From: an uncultured Parvularculaceae bacterium
Lineage (GTDB): Bacteria > Pseudomonadota > Alphaproteobacteria > Caulobacterales > Parvularculaceae
Direction: 5' to 3'
Assembly (NCBI GenBank): GCA_947259375.1
Contig: CAMYLZ010000003.1
Span: forward strand, 22,851-86,850
Length of the DNA: 64,000 nucleotides
The notes under the pieces are model-generated. The model was given only the letters and a program-made list of their open reading frames with translations, was not told the DNA's origin and searched no databases. The first letter of the stretch is position 1; each line of letters starts with the position of its first letter. The position numbers were made by a program, and so were the translations under genes. This document shows, piece after piece, positions 8,466 through 16,293 of this stretch.

Positions 8466-10082
8466 TCACCCGTTTTTCATCATATCCGCCGCTTTTTCCG
8501 CGATCATAATGGTCGGGGCGTTGGTGTTGCCGGAGATAAGATAGGGCATGACCGAGGCGTCGACGACGCGCAGGCCGTCAACGCCTTTCACTTTCAGCGC
8601 CGTGTCGACGACCGCGTCGTCGCCGGTTCCCATGCGGCATGTGCCGACAGGATGATAGATGGTGTCCGAGCGCGCGCGAATATCCGCCTCAAGCGCCTGG
8701 TCGTCCGCCGGCTCGTCTAGGTAAAGCCGCTTGCCGCGCAGTTTGCGCAAGGCCGGCGCGTCAAAAATCCGCTCGATGATGCGCGCGCCTTTTTTGAGAC
8801 GGCACAAATCATCTCCTTGGCTCAAAAAATTCGGATCGATCACCGGCGCTGCCGCGGGGTCGGGCGAGGCGAGGCGCACCGTGCCGCGCGATTTCGGCCG
8901 CAACACGCAGATATGGCAGGAAACGCCGCCGCCGAGATGGCGCTTGCGGCCATGATCATCGACAAGGCCCGGAATGAAATGAAGCTGGATATCCGGCTCA
9001 AGCTCGCTCGGGTCGGTTTTCAGAAAACCGCCGCATTCGGCAAGGTTCGACGTGAACGGCCCTTCATGCCGCTTGCGATAGGCGGAAAGGGCGGGCAAGG
9101 CCCGCATCATCATGCCCACATGCATGCCGATCGAATCGGGCGATGACGATTTGTAAAGCGCGGTCCAGTCGAGATGGTCCTGCAGGTTTTCACCGACATT
9201 CGAATTGTCGACGACGACATCAAGCCCGTGCTCGCGCAGATGCGCCGCCGGGCCAATGCCGGACAGCATCAAGAGTTGCGGCGACTGGAACGCGCCGGCG
9301 GCGAGAATGACCTCGCGCTTGGCGGTGACGGCTTTACGCGCGCCCTGGTGAATGAGTTCAACGCCCGTCGCGCGTTGTGCGTCGAAGACTACACGCTCCG
9401 TATGCGAATCGGTGAAGACAGCGACATTTTCGCGCTCGCTCGCCGGGTGCAGATAGGCTTTGGCGGCGGAACAGCGCTGGCCGTCGCGCTGAGTCACCTG
9501 ATAATAGCCCATGCCCTCCTGCGACTTGCCGTTGAAGTCAGTATTGGACGGCAACTGGCATTCGCCAGCGGCGAGCAGAAAGGCGTCCGAGAGCGGGTTC
9601 TTGTATTTGAGGTCCGAGACCGAAAGCGGGCCGCCGACCGCGTGCAGGCCGTTCGCCCCGCGCGCATTGTCTTCGGCTTTCAGAAAGTAGGGAAGCACCT
9701 CGTCCCAGGACCAGCCTGGCGCGCCATGGGCGGCCCAGCGATCATAGTCGAATTTCGAACCGCGAATATAGATCATCGCGTTGATCGAGCTTGACCCGCC
9801 CAGTGTGCGGCCGCGCGGTTGAAATCCGCGCCGCCCGTTAAGGTGCTTTTGGGGCGCCGTTTCAAACCGCCAGTTGAGCGGGCTGTTCTTGCCGTAAAAC
9901 GCAAAGCCGATCGGGGCGGCGATCAGCGGATTGTCATCGGCGCCGCCGGCTTCCAGGACGCATACGGAAACAGATGGGTCTTCGCTCAATCGCGCAGCGA
10001 GCGTGCAGCCGGCGGAGCCCGCGCCGACGATTACATAATCAAATTCGCCCAGCGTTTTGCGGGCGCCATTCGTGTTTTTCAT
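8466..10082 (-). CDS. GMC-family FAD-dependent alcohol oxidoreductase (choline dehydrogenase-like)
   Basis: A 538-residue flavoprotein. The N-terminal FAD dinucleotide motif is [20 protein letters not shown]. The GMC signature region [18 protein letters not shown] follows near residue 90, and [16 protein letters not shown] is the second GMC signature. The C-terminal part [11 protein letters not shown] and [16 protein letters not shown] contains the catalytic His region. The family oxidises primary alcohols, including aliphatic and aromatic ones, to aldehydes. The upstream aldehyde dehydrogenase ends 6 bp away on the same strand, so the pair would oxidise an alcohol to an acid in one operon. 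The natural substrate is unknown; choline is only the family's generic name. Confidence 0.93.
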   Translation of the reverse strand: MKNTNGARKTLGEFDYVIVGAGSAGCTLAARLSEDPSVSVCVLEAGGADDNPLIAAPIGFAFYGKNSPLNWRFETAPQKHLNGRRGFQPRGRTLGGSSSINAMIYIRGSKFDYDRWAAHGAPGWSWDEVLPYFLKAEDNARGANGLHAVGGPLSVSDLKYKNPLSDAFLLAAGECQLPSNTDFNGKSQEGMGYYQVTQRDGQRCSAAKAYLHPASERENVAVFTDSHTERVVFDAQRATGVELIHQGARKAVTAKREVILAAGAFQSPQLLMLSGIGPAAHLREHGLDVVVDNSNVGENLQDHLDWTALYKSSSPDSIGMHVGMMMRALPALSAYRKRHEGPFTSNLAECGGFLKTDPSELEPDIQLHFIPGLVDDHGRKRHLGGGVSCHICVLRPKSRGTVRLASPDPAAAPVIDPNFLSQGDDLCRLKKGARIIERIFDAPALRKLRGKRLYLDEPADDQALEADIRARSDTIYHPVGTCRMGTGDDAVVDTALKVKGVDGLRVVDASVMPYLISGNTNAPTIMIAEKAADMMKNG

Positions 10083-10088
10083 ATTGCC

Positions 10089-11537
10089 CTAGATGATTTT
10101 CCGAATGAGAGAGACAAGTTTTCCGGTTTTCTCCGTATAAGGCGGGTGAAGCAGCGAACCGCTGGCGAAGCGGCTTTGGTAGAAAACCGGTTTCATATGC
10201 GAGAAAGTGACAAAACCGGCCTCGCCATGATAGGCGCCCGAGCCGCTCTGCCCGACCCCGCCAAAGGGAAGGTTCTCTTGCGCCACATGCATCAGTGAAT
10301 CATTGATTGTTACGCCGCCGGAAACGGTTTCATCCAGCACCTTGTCGCGGGCTTCCGCATCCTTGCCGTACCAGTATAGCGCCAGCGGCCGCTCGCCCTT
10401 ATTGACATGGGCGACAGCGTCTTCCGCCGATGCGACGGGCAGGATCGGCAGGATCGGCCCAAAGACCTCTTCTCGCATAACGCCGAGATCTAGCGGCGGG
10501 TCGATGATCAGAGTCAGCGGCAGCTTGCGCTGCGGATGCAAGGCGTTTGACGAGCCGATTTCCGAAATCGTCGCGCCGCGGTCGCGGGCCTCATTGGCGA
10601 GCGCTTTCAAGCGGTCGAAATGCCGGTCCGAAATGATCGAGGCGTAATCATCTGTCGTGTCGATCGCCGGGTAGAGGATGCGTGCGGCGTTGGCGATGGC
10701 GTCGGCGGTCTGGTCCAGCGAATCTTTCGGGGCAAGCACATAATCGGGCGCGACGCAGGTTTGCCCGGCATTCAGCATCTTGCCGTAAGCGATAGATTTT
10801 GCCGCCGCGTCGAGGTTGGCGCTTTTGTCTATGATCGCCGGCGATTTGCCGCCAAGTTCAAGCGTTACAGGCGTCAGGTTTTTCGCCGCCGCTTCGGCGA
10901 CGCGCCGTCCCACAGAGGTGGAGCCGGTGAACAGGAGGTGATCGAACGGCGTTTGCGCGAAAGCGACGCCCGTTTCGACGCCGCCGGTGACGATGGCGAG
11001 GTCGCGCTCCTCGAACGCTGCGGCGACGGTTTCTTTCATCACTTCGCTGAGGCGCGGCGTCAGTTCGCTTGGCTTGATGATCACCCGATTACCGGCGGCG
11101 AGCGCGGCGACGGCCGGCGCAAAAGCGAGCTGCAGCGGATAGTTCCAGGGTGCAATGATGCCGACGACGCCCAGCGGCTGCGGTTCGATGCGGCTTTTGG
11201 CTGGTAGGAAATGCAAAGGCGTCGCAACCCCGCGCGGGCGCATCCAGCGCTTGAGGTTATTCCTTGCGAGTTTGGCGCCGGCGATGGCGACGATGATTTC
11301 CGCGATCAGCGTTTCATATCGCGAGCGGTTGCCGAAATCTGCGTTGATCGCCGCGATGAATTTGTCCTCATGCGCTTCGAGCAGGCGGATCAATCGTGCG
11401 AGATTAGCGGCCCGTTCGTCATAGGAGGGGAAGGGCGCTTGCGCATAGGCGGCCTTTTGCAACGCAAAAAGCCGCTTCAGCTCGGTTTCTCCGTCAGTCA
11501 TATCGCTTCTGCGCGTATGGGCCGTGTCCGCGGGCAT
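10089..11537 (-). CDS. Coniferyl-aldehyde dehydrogenase-type NAD(P) aldehyde dehydrogenase
   Basis: A 482-residue member of the aldehyde dehydrogenase superfamily. Visible are the oxyanion-hole region GIIAPWNYPLQLAFAP, the cofactor-loop motif FTGSTSVGRRVAE, the Glu of LELGGKSPAI and the catalytic Cys in NAGQTCVAPDYVLAP. The C-terminal membrane/dimer region resembles the coniferyl aldehyde and fatty aldehyde dehydrogenase branch (LPFGGVGQSGSGAYHGE). ATG 11537 is chosen because AAGGAAT lies 6 bases upstream (reverse complement at 11543-11549). An in-frame start at 11573 has no ribosome-binding site. It heads an operon with the GMC oxidoreductase. Confidence 0.92.
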   Translation of the reverse strand: MPADTAHTRRSDMTDGETELKRLFALQKAAYAQAPFPSYDERAANLARLIRLLEAHEDKFIAAINADFGNRSRYETLIAEIIVAIAGAKLARNNLKRWMRPRGVATPLHFLPAKSRIEPQPLGVVGIIAPWNYPLQLAFAPAVAALAAGNRVIIKPSELTPRLSEVMKETVAAAFEERDLAIVTGGVETGVAFAQTPFDHLLFTGSTSVGRRVAEAAAKNLTPVTLELGGKSPAIIDKSANLDAAAKSIAYGKMLNAGQTCVAPDYVLAPKDSLDQTADAIANAARILYPAIDTTDDYASIISDRHFDRLKALANEARDRGATISEIGSSNALHPQRKLPLTLIIDPPLDLGVMREEVFGPILPILPVASAEDAVAHVNKGERPLALYWYGKDAEARDKVLDETVSGGVTINDSLMHVAQENLPFGGVGQSGSGAYHGEAGFVTFSHMKPVFYQSRFASGSLLHPPYTEKTGKLVSLIRKII

Positions 11538-11782
11538 GTGAGATTCCTTGTTGGAAGAACAAGAGACGCGCAAGTCTAGAACAACTTTCGGGCAAGTCTA
11601 CTGTCTTGTGCGGCTGGTCTCGCCACCGCCGATATTGTGATGAAGCGTATGGAGAGGCCAGGGGCGAAGCCACAACAGTCGCTGGTTCGTATAAGGAAGG
11701 ATTGATCGGCATGTCGGCGCGTTGCGAACCGGAATAAGATCGGCGCTTGGCGCGCGCCCCGCCATTGCCTAACATCGCATTT

Positions 11783-12718
11783 ATGACAACGCGATACATG
11801 GAAAATGTCCTGCCGGCGCTCAAGGCGTGGCGCAAGGTCGGCCGCAAGACCGCGCTGGCGACGCTGGTGCGTATCAACGGCTCCTCGCCGCGACCGCTGG
11901 GCAGCCAAATGGCGGTTGCGGATAGCGGCGAGGCGGCGGGACTGATCACCGGGGGCTGTGCTGAGGCGGCGATCATCGCCGAAGCGCGCGCGGCGATAGA
12001 AGCCGGTGAAAACCTCTGCATTCGGTACGGCGCGGGCTCGCCTTACATGGATATACGGCTGCCCTGCGGGTCGGGAATTGACGTTTTCTTCGATGTCTCG
12101 ATGGCCGATGAAAAGCTTGACGCCTTATTGGCGGCACAGTCGGCGCGGCGCCGGGCGTTGCTGCATTTTGATCTTGAAGGGCTTGCAACGCGCGTTTCTG
12201 CCGATTGGGATGAAGTGAATTCCGGCGGTTATGTGAAACGCTACGATCCGGTCGTGCGGGTGCTCGCGATCGGCAAAGGGTTCATCGTTCCTTTTGTGGC
12301 GCAGATGGCCGCCGCCGCGCAGTGCGAGGCGCATGTTTACTCGCCGGAGCAAGAAACCCTCACTCTGGCGCAATCGGCATGCACGCGCATTACGCATCTC
12401 ACCCATGATCGTCAGTTCGACCCGTCGATAATAGACGCCGCGACGGCCGTCCTGCTGCTGTTTCACGAGCACGAATGGGAGGCGCATTTTCTCGAAGCAG
12501 CGCTGCGTTCCGATTGCTTTTACATCGGCGCGCTCGGCAGCCGGCGCACCCATGCGGACCGGCTGGCGCTGATGCGCGAGCGCGGGATCGATGAGGCGAG
12601 CCTTGCCCGAATTCGCGGACCGGTCGGTCTTGATATCGGCGCCAAATCGCCGCCGGAGATCGCCATTTCGATCCTTGCAGAAATCATTGAAACCTATCGC
12701 GCGCGGGTAGCGACATGA
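11783..12718 (+). CDS. XdhC-family molybdenum-enzyme maturation protein
   Basis: About 311 residues with the two-part XdhC/CoxI layout. The N-terminal part has KTALATLVRINGSSPRPLGSQ and LITGGCAEAAI; the GGC cysteine is the conserved metal/MPT-binding residue of the family. The C-terminal Rossmann part contains YIGALGSRRTHADRLALM and RIRGPVGLDIGAKSPPEIA, which are family hallmarks. XdhC binds molybdenum cofactor, presents it for sulfuration and inserts it into xanthine-dehydrogenase-type enzymes. I chose ATG 11783; a 12-residue upstream extension is possible. It overlaps the next gene by 4 bp (ATGA), so the two are coupled. No molybdenum hydroxylase subunit is encoded in this window. Confidence 0.88.
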   Translation: MTTRYMENVLPALKAWRKVGRKTALATLVRINGSSPRPLGSQMAVADSGEAAGLITGGCAEAAIIAEARAAIEAGENLCIRYGAGSPYMDIRLPCGSGIDVFFDVSMADEKLDALLAAQSARRRALLHFDLEGLATRVSADWDEVNSGGYVKRYDPVVRVLAIGKGFIVPFVAQMAAAAQCEAHVYSPEQETLTLAQSACTRITHLTHDRQFDPSIIDAATAVLLLFHEHEWEAHFLEAALRSDCFYIGALGSRRTHADRLALMRERGIDEASLARIRGPVGLDIGAKSPPEIAISILAEIIETYRARVAT

Positions 12719-13338
12719 ACCAGCGTGGAAGCCTTGCGCCTTTTGCGGCGATCCTTGTCGCGGCTGGACGCTCGGCGCGGTTTGGCGACGGGGACAAGCT
12801 CAATGCGCGCATCGGCGCAAAATCAGTGATTGAACACGCCGCCGCGCCCTTGTTGACGCTCGATTTCGGCGCCGTCATCATCGTTTCAGGCGATAATAAC
12901 GATATGGTGCGCGCGCTCTTCAGCGATGCGCGCGTAACCCATATCGTCAACCGTACAGGCGGCATGGGGGCGTCGATTGCCGCGGGCGCGCGGGCTGTTG
13001 CGCCTGATGCACGCGGCGTTTTCATCTGCCTTGGGGATATGCCGCTAGTCAGTTGCGGTGTTTATCGAGCGCTTGCTCAAGCCTTGGAGGCCGATCCATA
13101 TGCGGGTGCGGTCGCGCCCTTTCATGAAGGCCAGCGAGGGCATCCGGTGCTGTTTGGTGGAAGCAGCCTCGGCGCGCTCCAGGCGCTGCGCGGCGATGAC
13201 GGCGCGCGGTCGGTTCTGAGGCAAGGCGGGTTCCGCCTGGCGAAAGTGCCGGCCGACGACGACGTGCTATTCGATATCGACACGCAGGCCGACTTGACAG
13301 AAGCGCGCCGCTGCATGGCGGCGCGCGATCCGACCTAG
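12715..13338 (+). CDS. MocA/MobA-like nucleotidyltransferase (molybdenum cofactor cytidylyl-/guanylyltransferase family)
   Basis: A 207-residue NTP-transferase-fold protein. The nucleotide-binding signature is ILVAAGRSARFGDGDKL near residue 13, and the metal-binding GVFICLGDMPLV lies near residue 100, followed by GQRGHPVLFG, which is typical of MocA-like proteins. MocA adds CMP to molybdopterin for xanthine-dehydrogenase-type enzymes, fitting the translationally coupled XdhC gene just upstream. MobA would add GMP instead. The context favours MocA, but I cannot prove it. The stop codon overlaps the convergent hydrolase stop at 13335-13338. Confidence 0.85.
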   Translation: MNQRGSLAPFAAILVAAGRSARFGDGDKLNARIGAKSVIEHAAAPLLTLDFGAVIIVSGDNNDMVRALFSDARVTHIVNRTGGMGASIAAGARAVAPDARGVFICLGDMPLVSCGVYRALAQALEADPYAGAVAPFHEGQRGHPVLFGGSSLGALQALRGDDGARSVLRQGGFRLAKVPADDDVLFDIDTQADLTEARRCMAARDPT

Positions 13339-14378
13339 CTGCGTTTCAGGAACTCGATGACGCGCGCGGCGATTTCCTGCGGCGCATCTTCCGGGCTGTA
13401 ATGCCCGGCGCCTTTGATCAGATGCGCTTCGCCTTGCGGGAATGCCGTGTGGAAGAGCGGCAGAAATTCGTCCGCATGCAAGGTGCGGTCTTTAGCGCCC
13501 CATAAGGCGAGCGCCGGTTTTTCGCCAATCTCAGCAGCGACGCGCGCATCGGGCGTCTCAAATGCATGCTTGCCGATGGCGAAGCCTTTCGCCCAGCCGA
13601 TGGCGCCCGCCGTATGCGCCGGGGTCGGGAAAGGCGCGCGATAGGCCGCGAGCCAATCGTCAGTAATGATCTCGTTCCGCTCAAAGCCGTTCAGTTTAAG
13701 CGTCGACAGGATATTGTAATCGAGATGGCGCAAGACCTCTTCAAGCGTTCCGGCCTCTTGCGCTTGCAATATCCACTGGAACCACGGCGCCTTGCCGGCA
13801 TTCGCCGTCAGCCGGTCGATGAGGTCCGCCTGGCCGAGCGGCGTCGGTCCGTTTACCGAGACGATGCGTTTGATCCGCTCCGGATGGCGAATCGCCAGAC
13901 CCATGCCTGTCGGACCGCCGAAATCGTGCATCACGAGCGTGATATTGTTAAGATCATTGGCGAGGACGAAACGTTCGAGATTGTCGATATGGTCCTGCAG
14001 CCAATAGGTGCGGTCTTGCGGCGTTTCGGATTTGCCAAATCCCATGTGATCGACGGCGATCACCCGCGCATGCTTCGCCCACTGAGGAATGAGTTTGCGA
14101 TAAAGATACCCCCAGCTCGGCTCGCCATGCAGGAGGAGCAGCGTTTCCGGCCCGGCGCCTTCCTCAACATAATGCATGGCGAAGCCGGGTGCATCGCTGT
14201 AGCGGGCCGCGAATGGCCATGTGCCGCCAAATGTTTCCGCCGCATCGACCGCCGGGGGCGTGGTCTTGGCGCCGTTCGCGCTCGTCGATGCGCTTGCACG
14301 CGCCCCTGCCGTCGTCAGTGCGGCGGCGCTGGCGCAGGCAGCGGCGTGAAAGATCGAGCGGCGAGAAAAATTCAGCAT
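13335..14378 (-). CDS. Exported alpha/beta hydrolase, haloalkane-dehalogenase-like, with Tat-type leader
   Basis: A 347-residue protein. The N-terminus SRRSIFHAAACASAAAL resembles a twin-arginine leader followed by an Ala-rich hydrophobic stretch. The fold then shows LLLHGEPSWGYLYRKLIPQW (HGEPSW is the dehalogenase-type oxyanion motif), the nucleophile elbow LVMHDFGGPTG with Asp as probable nucleophile, an acid region LALWGAKDRTLH and the catalytic His in GAGHYSPEDAP. True haloalkane dehalogenases usually have a halide-binding Trp after the nucleophile Asp; here it is Phe. The substrate is therefore uncertain: dehalogenase, epoxide hydrolase or another soluble hydrolase. Confidence 0.82.
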   Translation of the reverse strand: MLNFSRRSIFHAAACASAAALTTAGARASASTSANGAKTTPPAVDAAETFGGTWPFAARYSDAPGFAMHYVEEGAGPETLLLLHGEPSWGYLYRKLIPQWAKHARVIAVDHMGFGKSETPQDRTYWLQDHIDNLERFVLANDLNNITLVMHDFGGPTGMGLAIRHPERIKRIVSVNGPTPLGQADLIDRLTANAGKAPWFQWILQAQEAGTLEEVLRHLDYNILSTLKLNGFERNEIITDDWLAAYRAPFPTPAHTAGAIGWAKGFAIGKHAFETPDARVAAEIGEKPALALWGAKDRTLHADEFLPLFHTAFPQGEAHLIKGAGHYSPEDAPQEIAARVIEFLKRS

Positions 14379-14701
14379 ACGGGGTGCTCCTCATGCGTCG
14401 GCATTTTGCGCAAAGGCGCGGCCATAGGGGGACTGCCTCGCGCCAGACAAAACCAGATGATTGCTGACTGATGGTCAGATAGGCGCCGGCGCGCCTGCTA
14501 CCAGATATCGCGACTTCACATTCATGCGACAATGCCGTGCGCCGCGTCGGTTTTGGCATTCGGAACATGAAATGGAAAAATTTGAAAGCAATGGGACGCG
14601 CCTGCCTGTCTAATGCAGCGAAGACGGAAGCGGCCGCCCTCTCAAGCAAAATGGTGATGCTCCTCCCACATCACTGCTTCCCCCGGTCGCTTCCGTCCGG
14701 A
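14379..14701. other. 323-bp intergenic region
   Basis: This holds the promoter region of the Tat-type hydrolase (leftwards) and the 3' side of the AraC gene. I see a short inverted repeat CTGAC-TGATG-GTCAG near 14465-14480, upstream of the hydrolase, which could be an operator. There is also a 10-bp inverted repeat described separately. No convincing coding sequence is present. Confidence 0.5.
14623..14697. repeat. 10-bp perfect inverted repeat with 55-nt loop, downstream of the AraC gene
   Basis: GACGGAAGCG at 14623-14632 is matched by CGCTTCCGTC at 14688-14697. It lies just past the AraC-type gene's stop codon (14702, minus strand) and could fold in its 3' UTR. There is no T-run beside either arm, so it is not a classical intrinsic terminator. 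Function unknown. Confidence 0.4.
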
Positions 14702-15562
14702 TCAGCTATCGCCTTCGTCACGTTCGCGAATCTGGGCGGGCGTTACGCCCAATTCGCGTTTGAATGTCGAAGTCATGTGGCTTTGGGAGGAAAACCCGGT
14801 CGCATAGGCAATCTCCGCAATCGGCGCATCGCCAGCGCGCAATAATTTGCGCGCGGTGTCGATGCGGCGGCCGAGAATATAATGATGCGGCGGCTCGCCG
14901 ATTTCCTTTTTGAAAGCGCGGGCGAATTGATGGCTGAGAACGCCGGACAGCTCCGCCAGCCTGTCGAGCGACAATTGTTCGTCGAGATTGGCGTCGATAT
15001 AATTGAGCACCAGGTTCAACACTTTGCTTTCGAGAACCGACGCCCGCCCGGTTTTCGCATATTCCGGGGCGATGCGCATAATCTCGACAAGCATGACAAT
15101 GCACAATGAGCGCAGATAATCGCTCGGGCTCGGATCGATCAGGATATGCCGGCGAATACGCTGGGCGATCTCAGTCGTGAATGGTTTCGGTCCGCCGATG
15201 ATGACGCGCGATTCGAGCCTTTCTGCCGGAAGTTGCAACGCAGCGGCGATTTCCTCGCGGATTTCTTGGAATGAATAAACGAAGCACAAAACTTCCGGCG
15301 CGGATGCCGACACGCCGCGCACCGGATATTTGGGCGGCACGGCGATAAATTCGTAAGGCCGGCGCTCATAGGAGCGCAGCTTTTCATCCGCCAGCGAACT
15401 GCGCCCTTCGTCGGACGCAAAGCTGATTGTCGCAAGGCTTTCATCAAGGCGTAGATTCAAAATGCGCGGGCCCGCCGGCACGAGCTCGACAAAAAAGCGA
15501 TCGAACTGCACGCGCGTGCCCCAGCAGGGCACGGCCTTGCCGGGCGGCGCATCGAGATCCAT
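14702..15562 (-). CDS. AraC-family transcriptional regulator
   Basis: A 286-residue regulator counted from ATG 15562; a TTG at 15649 would add 29 low-complexity residues. Neither start has a clear ribosome-binding site. The C-terminal 100 residues carry the double helix-turn-helix of AraC/XylS: LSLDRLAELSGVLSHQFARA, then IAEIAYATGFSSQSHMTSTF and the closing FKRELGVTPAQIRER. The N-terminal part has no signature I recognise, so the effector is unknown. The gene is divergent from the VOC protein and the large oxidoreductase fusion, which are its likeliest targets. Confidence 0.88.
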   Translation of the reverse strand: MDLDAPPGKAVPCWGTRVQFDRFFVELVPAGPRILNLRLDESLATISFASDEGRSSLADEKLRSYERRPYEFIAVPPKYPVRGVSASAPEVLCFVYSFQEIREEIAAALQLPAERLESRVIIGGPKPFTTEIAQRIRRHILIDPSPSDYLRSLCIVMLVEIMRIAPEYAKTGRASVLESKVLNLVLNYIDANLDEQLSLDRLAELSGVLSHQFARAFKKEIGEPPHHYILGRRIDTARKLLRAGDAPIAEIAYATGFSSQSHMTSTFKRELGVTPAQIRERDEGDS

Positions 15563-15845
15563 GTGCTGTTTCAAAGCGTCACCAGGTGAAGCGGCTGTAT
15601 TTGCAATTTGCCGCCCTTCTTTTGTGCCCGTTTTGAGCGGTAATTGCAAAACGCAGCGGCGCGGGCCAGCCCAGCCGATGAGCTGTCACGATTGTGATGG
15701 CGGCGCGTCAGATTCTGAAAGCATGCGATGTTGAAAGCCGTCGTCGCGATTCATTGCTAGAAGCCGAAAATATCTGCGGCGGCGCGCATCGCGTTTCGGC
15801 GCGGTTCCGTGAAAATCCTCGAACTGAAATAATCGGAGGCGAAAC

Positions 15846-16253
15846 ATGCCCAGCAAGATAACCAATGGCGCGCACCATATCGGTCTGACGGTGCCAAACC
15901 TGAACAATACCCGCAGTTTTTTTATGGAAACACTCGGCTTTGAACAACTCGGCGAAGTGCCGGATTATCCCGCTGCGTTCCTCAGCGATGGCGCAATCAT
16001 GCTGACGCTATGGCAGGCGGAAAACCCCGACGTTGCGATCCCCTTTGATCGTAAGAACGTGATAGGCTTGCATCACTTCGCGCTGAAAGTGGCGGATTCG
16101 ACGTCGCTCGACGAGACTTACGAAAAGCTCAAGGATGCAGAGGGGGTTGAGATCGAATTTGCGCCCGAACCGCTCGGCGGAGGCGCCACCCGGCACATGA
16201 TGTGCTATATTCCGGGCGGCATTCGTATGGAAATTATCGCGCCCGCGGCCTAA
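15846..16253 (+). CDS. VOC-superfamily (glyoxalase/dioxygenase fold) protein
   Basis: A 135-residue single-polypeptide VOC protein with two paired beta-alpha-beta modules. HHIGLTVPNLNNTRSFFMET begins the first (His is a probable metal ligand). GLHHFALKV begins the second, and GGIRMEIIAPA ends it with the usual Glu ligand. Such proteins include lactoylglutathione lyases, isomerases and resistance proteins, so the substrate is open. A strong ribosome-binding site (GGAGG) precedes ATG 15846. It lies 40 bp before the oxidoreductase fusion and probably shares its transcript, opposite the AraC regulator. Confidence 0.86.
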   Translation: MPSKITNGAHHIGLTVPNLNNTRSFFMETLGFEQLGEVPDYPAAFLSDGAIMLTLWQAENPDVAIPFDRKNVIGLHHFALKVADSTSLDETYEKLKDAEGVEIEFAPEPLGGGATRHMMCYIPGGIRMEIIAPAA

Positions 16254-16293
16254 GAATGAGACGTATGCAAATTTTAGGGAAGGGCAGATCGCA

